Positions 5,063 to 12,231 of a stretch of 12,231 bases of DNA are shown piece by piece. The stretch's first letter is position 1. Each line of letters starts with the position of its first letter. The position numbers and the translations under genes were made by a program. The DNA is taken from the NCBI GenBank assembly GCA_900769785.1, contig CAAGHV010000069.1, forward strand, positions 1-12,231, in the 5' to 3' direction. The notes under the pieces are model-generated. The model saw only the letters and a program-made list of their open reading frames with translations, searched no databases and had not been told where the DNA came from. This stretch comes from Bacteroidales bacterium. Its GTDB lineage: Bacteria > Bacteroidota > Bacteroidia > Bacteroidales > P3.

Positions 5063-8000
5063 ATGAGAAAATTCTTATTGAATTTGTTGTTCGTGGCTCT
5101 GACAGTGCCATGGGTAACGCAGGTAAATGCACAGTGCGATAACAACGCACCGATGTGTAACATCACCATCGAAATGTTCGACATGTACGATGATGGCTGG
5201 AACGGTGGAACTTTGTCCATTTATCAAGGCACAGTTTTAAGAGGAGCTGTGGAAATGGACATGGATTATACTGTACAAACAGTATCAATTCCCGTATGTC
5301 CCGATTCCATTCGTTTAGTATGGACTCCTGGCTTTTATGATGAGGAATGCTCTTTCAACATTTATGATGCAGGAGGAACTCTTCTTCTATCTATGGCTGA
5401 AGGCAGTTTGGAAGCTGCTTCGGGCGATCTTATTACTATTTATGCTACTTGCCCATCATGTTTACGTCCGGCAAGTTTTACAACTACAGGAAACACTCCA
5501 ACATCTATTGATTTGGAATGGATAGATTCAGTTGCCACCACTTGGCAAATGGTTTATGGTCCTGTTGGAATCAATCCCGACTCTGTTTTAGCCCAAATTC
5601 AACAAGGTGAAGTATTGGACAACTTAACAACCAATACCCTTACAATTTCAGATTTGGAAGCCGGTGTTCCTATGGATTGTTATCTACGTGCAGACTGTGG
5701 TGCCGGTGATTATAGTGCATGGAAACCTCTTCTTGGAATAGCAGCCGGCACATATAACATGGCCGCTACAGGAATCGACACTATTACTACTTGTGGTATG
5801 GTAATATATGACGATGGCGGTCTAAATGGCAATTATGCTGCCAGCGCCAATTCCACATTAATTATATACCCAACCGACGGCAATGTTATCAGCATGTATG
5901 GTAGCATAAATTCAGAAAATAATTATGACTACTTAAAAATTTATGACGGAGCCGGCACATCGGGTCCTCTTTTAGGAAATCTTGCCGGCAATGTAACTAT
6001 AGAGCCTTTTATTTCTGATTTAGGCCCTATAACTCTTGTATTTACTTCTGATGGTGGTGTACAATACGGTGGTTTCGAATTATTCGTTTCTTGTGTTGAA
6101 ACTCCTGCTTGTGCGCGTCCTTATAGTCCCGCTATTGTTTCTCTTGGAAATTCCGATGTTACTATAGCATGGCTAGACTCTACTGCAACATACAACTACG
6201 AAATAGAATATGACACTGTTGGTTTCGAAATTGGCACCGGTACCATAGTTACTACTACCGACACTGTTTATCAACTTACTGAATTATTATCCAATACAGA
6301 ATACGAAGCACACATCCGCATACTATGTCAAAATGGTGGATATAGTACAGATCGTATCATCAGATTCCGTACTGCTTGTGATCCATACCCGGCCGATTCG
6401 CTTCCATTTGTCGAAAACTTCGACGATTGGAATGTTATCAATCCATGTTGGAAAGCTATAAACAGCGGTACTGCTGCTTATCCTGAATTATCTAGTTCGC
6501 AATCTGTAACTGCAGGTAATAAATCAATGAGAATGTACAACAGTGCCAGCGGATCATGGAATATGTTGGTATTACCACTATTTGAGACTCCTGCAAACGA
6601 ATTACAAATAGAATTTTGGTTGAAGAAAACAAATACTTCGTATCCACACCAAGTACAAGTAGGTGTAATATCCAACCCTGCAGATGTTTCTACATTTGTA
6701 CCATTTACTCAAGTAAGCCCATCTGCTGCAAATCAATGGGAACGCTTCAATGTATATTTGAACCAATATCAAAGTGTAAATGAAGATGGAGAAGAAGTAG
6801 AAGACATACGTTATATAGCATTCCGTACTCCTGCCACTTCTAACTATGCTCAGTTGTATATCGACAGCGTTACAGTAAGCGAATTGCCAACCTGTACAGC
6901 TCCCGAAAACATAAGAATAGCTGCTGTAGGTCCTTTCTCGGCTATGGCTATATGGCAACCCAATGTTGTAGGTGAAATGCAAAGTTATACATTGGAAGTA
7001 TCCGAAGCAGGTCAAGATTCGTGGACATCATATACCACTACCGACACATACATGGCTATTACCGATTTGACATTGGGAACTGCTTACGATGTTCGCGTTC
7101 GCACAGAATGTGCCGATGGTTCCAGCTTATATTCTGATATTATAAACTTCACCACAATGTCGTGTACAGGTGCTGGAGTAATAGATACCACCGTTGCTGC
7201 CGATTCTATTTATGTAGGAGATACCCTTGACGGAAATTCACAATATCTCCCCACATATTCGTACTATAACTACTCTTACACTCAACAATTGTTTAGAGCT
7301 AGCGAATTGGAAGGCGTAGGTACTATTACAGGTATTGATTTGACATCGGAAGGTACCGCAGTTCAAAGAAACTTGCAAATATACATGACCACAGTACAAG
7401 ATACTGTTTTGACAGCTTTTGTTTCGGATGCCGACTTTACATTGGTATGGGAAGGTAGTTATGCTGCTACTCCGGGTGTAAATCACTTTGAATTTTCAAC
7501 ACCATTCCCATATGGTCAATCAGGTAACCTTCTGTTGGTAGTAAGAGACAATACCGGTTCTTATGTTTCGGGTATTAAACATGCTACCCACACTACTACC
7601 GGAAGAACAATGGCTCGCTACATTTATAACGATAATGCTCCATACAATACAGTTCCTACCGGAGGAACCAGTTCTACAAGTAGAAACGATATAGTATTCT
7701 ACTCATATCCTTGCGATACCAGCATAAATGCTTGTGTGGCTCCTGTATTGGCAGTAGCTAACGTAAATCCAACTGCAGCCGATATAGTATGGACTGCAGG
7801 TAATGGCGAAACTTCGTGGGATGTTGAATACCAGGTACAAGGCGATACTGTATGGACTTCATTTGAAATTGCTACTACCGAAACTGCAATTACAATTGAC
7901 CAATTAGTTCCTAGTACATACTACAGAATACGTGTAACTAACGACTGTGGCGCTTCGTCTATAAAGAACATTTATACCGAATGTGGAAAACTTGATGCAT

Positions 8001-11000
8001 ATCCATGGTATGAAGATTTCAATAGTGCAACTACTCCCGCACCTTCGTGCTGGACAGGACTATCAACATATAGTTCAAGCTACCCGTCTGTCAGCAGCAG
8101 TTACAGCGTTGACAATGGTAAGTCAATGTACATGTATCATTATGGTTCAGCTACATCAGTAACATATACAATGCTTGCTACTCCTCAAGTAAATACTACT
8201 ATATTCCCAATAGATACTCTTCAAGTATCATTTGCAATGTATAATACTTCGTCATCTTCACTCCCCGGTGCCATAGTAGGTGTTATGACAGATCCACAGG
8301 ATATAGCAACATTCACTCCTGTTGATACTGTATTTTGTGCTTCAAGAAATATGTGGGAATATGTTGAAGTACTATTGTCAAATTATAACGGTGATGGTCA
8401 ATACATAGCTGTTGTAGTGAAAAACCTTGGAAACGGAGTAACTACAAACAACTTCTATTTGGACGATTTTCAAGTAAATGTAATGCCATCATGTCCTCGC
8501 CCAAGCGATGTGGCTGCCGATACTGCAAGTATTTCTATTACAAGTGCCACTATTACATGGAACTCTACAGGTGCTGCAATGTACGAAGTACAATATGGTG
8601 CTCATGGATTCCAATTGGGTACAGGTATGGTAGAAACTTCTGTTACCAACTCTATTAATCTTTCAGGCTTGACTCCATCGTCGCTGTATGATGTTTATGT
8701 TCGTGGATTATGCGAAGGAAACGATACAAGTGAGTATTCATTTGTATATTCATTCTTTACCGATTGTGCCGAAATAGATAATCTACCTTATACCGAAAAC
8801 TTCAATGGATGGACCGGTACTACTCTTAAAGTTCCTTATTGTTGGGATGGCAATTCAACCTACAGTTCGTCATATCCTAGCATGAGTACATCTTATGATT
8901 ATACCGGTGTAACAGGTGGCAGATCATTGTATCTATACAACTACTATAGTGCAACATCTTCGTACGTTACTAAAGCTTCGTTGCCTCAGTTGGCAGCTTC
9001 GATACCTGCTAGTACAACTCAGTTGGTATTCCAATTAAGAACAGGAACAAATACTTCCAGCTATGAGATAGGTGTGGTAGTAGGTGTATCGACCGATCCT
9101 GCCGATGCCACAACATTTACTCCTGTTGATACTATATTGGCAACATACGGAGAATGGACAACTTGTGAAGTTCCATTAGACACTTATACCGGAACAGGCA
9201 GATACATAACAATACGCGACTATGCTAATATTTTGAGTGGAACATCTGCTTATCCTTCTATCTATATTGATGATGTAATATTGGAAGCTATTCCTACTTG
9301 TCGTCGTCCTATAGAACTTACTGCCGGCAATGCAACAAGCACAACTGTCGATTTGTCGTGGACAGACCTTTCTAATCCTACTTCGTGGGTAGTTGAATAT
9401 GGTCCTATAGGATTTGAATTAGGTACAGGAACAAAAGTTGCTGCTAATAGCAATCCATTTACATTGACAGGTTTGTCAACTTCTACATTCTACGAATATT
9501 ATGTTCGCGGGGTATGTGCCGGAACAGACTCGTCCGACTATTCAAGAGAAGGCTATAGATTTGCTACATTGCAAGTTCCTGCCGCTGTTCCTTATTCATA
9601 CGATTTTGAATCGGCTACAGAATGGGCTAACTGGCAAGTTAACTGTAATGATACAATTGTAAATTGGTATCGTGGCAATGCTGTTGCCAACGGTGGTACA
9701 CAATCTATGTACATATCTGCCGATACTGCTGCTACCAACAGTACTTTGTTTAGAAGAATTAATGCTACTGCTTACCGTGATATCGATTTTGGAACTATCG
9801 ACTCTAGCTTCGTTCTTACATTCGATGCAAGAATTGGTGGTAGTACCGAAGCTGTTTACGATGCTTTGGCTATACTTTTGGTAGATCCAAACGAATATGT
9901 TGAAGCTGACAACAACAATTCATTTGGTACTCCTTGGGGTCGTATAAATGATCCTAACCTACACGTTTATGATTATTTCCGCTTGACTAACGACGAATGG
10001 CAATCGTTCGAAGTTCCGTTCGATACCATAAGCGGTGTTCACCGTGTGGCATTCTTCTGGTTTAACCAATCTACTCAAACTTCATGGGTTGGCGAAGCTG
10101 CCGCAGTTGATAATATTTCTATAGATTATTCTACTTGTCCTCGTCCGCTAAATCTTAACGCTGTTCCGGGCACTACCACAGCTTCATTGTCGTGGGAGGG
10201 TACAGCTTCGGGATATGTAGTATATTACAGAGAAGTAAATGATGTAACTATCAACAGCCTTTATACTACATCTAACACATGTGTTATCAATGGCTTGACA
10301 TCAAACGGAACTGAATACGTTTGGGCAGTACGTGCTGTTTGCGGTAGCGATACTAGCATATATTCAGATTCTCATGTATTCAAAACTACTTGTTTCGATG
10401 GTGCAGTTACTGAGTTCCCATATATCGAAGACTTTGAATTTACTTTAGATTGTTGGGGTCAAGAGTATGTATCAAGCACAGAAGATTGGTACTTGAATAA
10501 TGGTAGCAATTATAGTTATGATAGTGCTTACACCGGAAGTAGCAACGCATTATTCAATTATTCCGGAGATGGTCCTACTACAATGCTTGTAAGCCCTGTA
10601 CTAAACTTGAACAGCATTTCTAATCCTTATTTGATGTTTGCACACATGCAAAGAGAATGGGCTGGAGACCAAGATACATTAGGCGTATATTATCGCGTTC
10701 ATCAAGATTCTGCTTGGGTATATCTTACTTCTTATAATGACAATATCCAAACTTGGCAGTTAGATTCTATTGGATTGCCTGTATCTTCTGCAACATTCCA
10801 AATAGGTTTCTTAGCTCATGCTGGGTGGGGTTATGGTGTTGCTATAGATAGCGTTGTTGTAAATGGTGAAGGTCCTCTTTGTGCTCAACCAAACTTAACT
10901 GTAAGTATCTTGAACAATACTGCAGAAATCACATGGCCCGAAGTCGGTAACTATGAACTACAATATCGCGAAGTTACTGCCACTACTTTTGGTGATGTAA

Positions 11001-11956
11001 TAACTATAACTAATGCTTCGAACTATCAATTGACTGATTTGTTGCCATTGACAGAATATGTATGTCAAGTAAGAAGAAACTGTGGCGAAGAATATGGTTA
11101 TTCTATCTGGAGCGAAGTAACATTCACTACCGAAGATCTACCATGTATAGCTCCTACAGATTTTACTGCTACAAATATTACTTACACTTCGGCCACTGTT
11201 TCATGGACTGATCCTTCAGGAAATCAAACTGCTTGGTTTGTTGAATATGGCTACGGTGCTAACTTTGATACTATAACAGTTACATCTCCAACAGTTAATC
11301 TATCCAACTTGTACGATGGAACTACTTATTCTGTAAAAGTTCAAGGTCAATGTAGTGCTACAATTTATAGCGATTGGTCTGAAGTGTTTACATTCTCTAC
11401 TGCTACATGTACAGGTGTAAGCAATGTTACTACAGGTGCTGTTACTACTAATAGTGCTGTTATAACTTGGACTGCGGGCAACAACCAAACTAAGTGGGAA
11501 ATAGCCTACGGTATGGAAGGTTTCACCGAAGGAAACGAAATCAGCAGCGAAATAGTTGAAGGAACTCCTTCTTTCACTATCACAGGTTTGGAATCAGATA
11601 TGAAGTATGACGTATATGTACGTAATATCTGCCAAGAAGGTGTAACAAGTGCATGGAGCAACAAGATCCAATTCCGCACTACCGTTGGTATCAACACTGC
11701 TTCGACCGACAACGTGAGAGTACAAATCTATCCTAACCCAGCCAACAGCGAAGCTACTGTTTCGGTTGACGGTATCAACGGTAAGGTAGAATTTGTAGTA
11801 GCTGATATGAACGGACGTATGATTGTAACCGAAACCATCAACTGCGAAGGTTCGTTAGTAAAAACTATCGACGTTAGCAACTTGGCTAAGGGTGCATACT
11901 TCGTACATATTTATAATGATGACTTCAACACAACTCGCAAGTTGATCGTTAAATAG
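5063..11956 (+). CDS. Giant T9SS-exported multidomain Fn3/CUB/jelly-roll surface protein
   Basis: A 2297-residue exported protein, probably an adhesin or matrix component; no enzyme domain was recognised. Order: signal peptide 1-23 (VNA before Gln24); an N-terminal module 24-130 with DMYDDGWNGG at 40-49; Fn3-1 133-222; CUB-like domain 244-344; Fn3-2 349-437; MAM/cleaved-adhesin-like jelly-roll 439-610; Fn3-3 611-699; an unassigned beta module 701-890; Fn3-4 891-972; jelly-roll 974-1143; Fn3-5 1144-1233; jelly-roll 1235-1412; Fn3-6 1413-1502; jelly-roll 1503-1691; Fn3-7 1692-1775; jelly-roll 1777-1939; tandem Fn3-8, 9 and 10 (1940-2208); and a T9SS type A sorting domain 2218-2297 (IYPNPANSEATV, MNGRMI, LAKGAYFVHI, KLIVK). 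Fn3 domains mostly begin C-x-x-P and share GFxLGTGT-like loops. Sorting domains of this type send proteins across the outer membrane and are then removed, often with anchoring to anionic LPS. Repeats are diverged at DNA level, so duplication is old. The gene is monocistronic, with its own promoter and terminator. Confidence 0.93.
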   Translation: MRKFLLNLLFVALTVPWVTQVNAQCDNNAPMCNITIEMFDMYDDGWNGGTLSIYQGTVLRGAVEMDMDYTVQTVSIPVCPDSIRLVWTPGFYDEECSFNIYDAGGTLLLSMAEGSLEAASGDLITIYATCPSCLRPASFTTTGNTPTSIDLEWIDSVATTWQMVYGPVGINPDSVLAQIQQGEVLDNLTTNTLTISDLEAGVPMDCYLRADCGAGDYSAWKPLLGIAAGTYNMAATGIDTITTCGMVIYDDGGLNGNYAASANSTLIIYPTDGNVISMYGSINSENNYDYLKIYDGAGTSGPLLGNLAGNVTIEPFISDLGPITLVFTSDGGVQYGGFELFVSCVETPACARPYSPAIVSLGNSDVTIAWLDSTATYNYEIEYDTVGFEIGTGTIVTTTDTVYQLTELLSNTEYEAHIRILCQNGGYSTDRIIRFRTACDPYPADSLPFVENFDDWNVINPCWKAINSGTAAYPELSSSQSVTAGNKSMRMYNSASGSWNMLVLPLFETPANELQIEFWLKKTNTSYPHQVQVGVISNPADVSTFVPFTQVSPSAANQWERFNVYLNQYQSVNEDGEEVEDIRYIAFRTPATSNYAQLYIDSVTVSELPTCTAPENIRIAAVGPFSAMAIWQPNVVGEMQSYTLEVSEAGQDSWTSYTTTDTYMAITDLTLGTAYDVRVRTECADGSSLYSDIINFTTMSCTGAGVIDTTVAADSIYVGDTLDGNSQYLPTYSYYNYSYTQQLFRASELEGVGTITGIDLTSEGTAVQRNLQIYMTTVQDTVLTAFVSDADFTLVWEGSYAATPGVNHFEFSTPFPYGQSGNLLLVVRDNTGSYVSGIKHATHTTTGRTMARYIYNDNAPYNTVPTGGTSSTSRNDIVFYSYPCDTSINACVAPVLAVANVNPTAADIVWTAGNGETSWDVEYQVQGDTVWTSFEIATTETAITIDQLVPSTYYRIRVTNDCGASSIKNIYTECGKLDAYPWYEDFNSATTPAPSCWTGLSTYSSSYPSVSSSYSVDNGKSMYMYHYGSATSVTYTMLATPQVNTTIFPIDTLQVSFAMYNTSSSSLPGAIVGVMTDPQDIATFTPVDTVFCASRNMWEYVEVLLSNYNGDGQYIAVVVKNLGNGVTTNNFYLDDFQVNVMPSCPRPSDVAADTASISITSATITWNSTGAAMYEVQYGAHGFQLGTGMVETSVTNSINLSGLTPSSLYDVYVRGLCEGNDTSEYSFVYSFFTDCAEIDNLPYTENFNGWTGTTLKVPYCWDGNSTYSSSYPSMSTSYDYTGVTGGRSLYLYNYYSATSSYVTKASLPQLAASIPASTTQLVFQLRTGTNTSSYEIGVVVGVSTDPADATTFTPVDTILATYGEWTTCEVPLDTYTGTGRYITIRDYANILSGTSAYPSIYIDDVILEAIPTCRRPIELTAGNATSTTVDLSWTDLSNPTSWVVEYGPIGFELGTGTKVAANSNPFTLTGLSTSTFYEYYVRGVCAGTDSSDYSREGYRFATLQVPAAVPYSYDFESATEWANWQVNCNDTIVNWYRGNAVANGGTQSMYISADTAATNSTLFRRINATAYRDIDFGTIDSSFVLTFDARIGGSTEAVYDALAILLVDPNEYVEADNNNSFGTPWGRINDPNLHVYDYFRLTNDEWQSFEVPFDTISGVHRVAFFWFNQSTQTSWVGEAAAVDNISIDYSTCPRPLNLNAVPGTTTASLSWEGTASGYVVYYREVNDVTINSLYTTSNTCVINGLTSNGTEYVWAVRAVCGSDTSIYSDSHVFKTTCFDGAVTEFPYIEDFEFTLDCWGQEYVSSTEDWYLNNGSNYSYDSAYTGSSNALFNYSGDGPTTMLVSPVLNLNSISNPYLMFAHMQREWAGDQDTLGVYYRVHQDSAWVYLTSYNDNIQTWQLDSIGLPVSSATFQIGFLAHAGWGYGVAIDSVVVNGEGPLCAQPNLTVSILNNTAEITWPEVGNYELQYREVTATTFGDVITITNASNYQLTDLLPLTEYVCQVRRNCGEEYGYSIWSEVTFTTEDLPCIAPTDFTATNITYTSATVSWTDPSGNQTAWFVEYGYGANFDTITVTSPTVNLSNLYDGTTYSVKVQGQCSATIYSDWSEVFTFSTATCTGVSNVTTGAVTTNSAVITWTAGNNQTKWEIAYGMEGFTEGNEISSEIVEGTPSFTITGLESDMKYDVYVRNICQEGVTSAWSNKIQFRTTVGINTASTDNVRVQIYPNPANSEATVSVDGINGKVEFVVADMNGRMIVTETINCEGSLVKTIDVSNLAKGAYFVHIYNDDFNTTRKLIVK

Positions 11957-11977
11957 TTAAATTATAAATCAGTTATT

Positions 11978-12013
11978 AAAAAGGGTGTTGCCACAAGGCG
12001 ACGCCCTTTTTTT
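11978..12013 (+). terminator. Intrinsic terminator of the adhesin gene
   Basis: AAAAA precedes GGGTGTTGCC (11983-11992), the loop ACAA, then GGCGACGCCC (11997-12006) and TTTTTTT. The 10-bp stem is complete with two G-U pairs, and the A/T flanks could extend it. It lies 21 bases after the adhesin stop codon. The A-tract on the left means it could also act on leftward transcription. Confidence 0.92.
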
Positions 12014-12231
12014 GTGTCTGCCGCTATCGTATCATTAAGGGGAATGATATAACCGATGTCTGATGCTATGTAATAGCGAACAGGCTGATAAGAGGGTATA
12101 ATGTTTCTAAAAATCCATGTTAGGTATCCCCTAGATATAATATGTATTATTAGCGTTGATGGGGGTATCGTCGTGGCAACAGGGGGGTGTAAAAGTTGAT
12201 ACGGGGGGGTATTGGCGTTCCGGCAGTAGGG
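12014..12231. other. Unassigned contig tail with phased G-runs
   Basis: No open frame of useful length and no RNA gene was recognised in these 218 bases. The last 70 bases contain G-runs of 5, 6 and 7 starting at 12161, 12182 and 12203, exactly 21 bases apart, and a final GGG at the contig edge. The segments between the runs share only short words such as GTTGAT. The base composition is more GC-rich than the other intergenic DNA here. Confidence 0.6.

Noticed and set aside
5063..11956. Gingipain-like protease identity for the giant protein
   Set aside because: Jelly-roll and sorting domains recall gingipain adhesin regions, but no caspase-like catalytic domain or other protease motif is present.
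12097..12102. TATAAT as a sigma70 -10 box
   Set aside because: The Bacteroidetes primary sigma factor uses a different consensus, there is no TTGACA-like partner, and no gene follows within the window.

Overview
The window looks like one complete short contig from a low-GC member of the Bacteroidetes, probably the Bacteroidales. Three things point there: TAnnTTTG-type promoter boxes, a Bacteroidetes-style LptD next to a cell-wall amidase, and a giant secreted protein ending in a type IX secretion system (T9SS) sorting domain. The species cannot be named from this sequence. The first 15 bases are the tail of an Illumina adapter, so the left edge is a true read or contig end and contains non-biological sequence.

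Left block (16-4346) is envelope and housekeeping. A leftward N-acetylmuramoyl-L-alanine amidase gene is cut by the contig edge. It diverges from a rightward three-gene cluster: LptD-like LPS-assembly outer membrane protein, MazG-like nucleotide pyrophosphohydrolase (2-nt gap), and a minimal MerR-family regulator (10-nt gap). The 92-nt divergent region holds two candidate -7 boxes that face each other.

Middle block (4347-5062) is a 716-nt intergenic region with no convincing gene and many structures. It holds a 78-nt near-perfect palindrome, a smaller inverted repeat, a strong intrinsic terminator, degenerate repeats, and then the promoter region of the next gene. That promoter has a -33/-7 pair with 21-nt spacing, flanked by three perfect or near-perfect palindromes that could be operators. 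A possible structured small RNA could run from about 4400 to the terminator.

Right block (5063-11956) is a single 2297-residue gene for a secreted or surface-anchored mosaic protein. It has a signal peptide, a DGWNGG-type N-terminal module, a CUB-like domain, ten fibronectin type III (Fn3)-like domains alternating with jelly-roll (MAM/cleaved-adhesin-like) modules, and a T9SS type A C-terminal sorting domain. No catalytic domain was seen, so an adhesin or matrix role is inferred. A strong terminator follows. The last ~200 bases are unassigned and contain G-runs spaced exactly 21 nt apart at the contig edge.

No clearly new biological system was found. The best leads are the two-cysteine pattern repeated through the giant adhesin, the structured intergenic region with its operator-like palindromes, and the cluster of Bacteroidetes O-glycosylation sequons in the LptD N-terminal linker.
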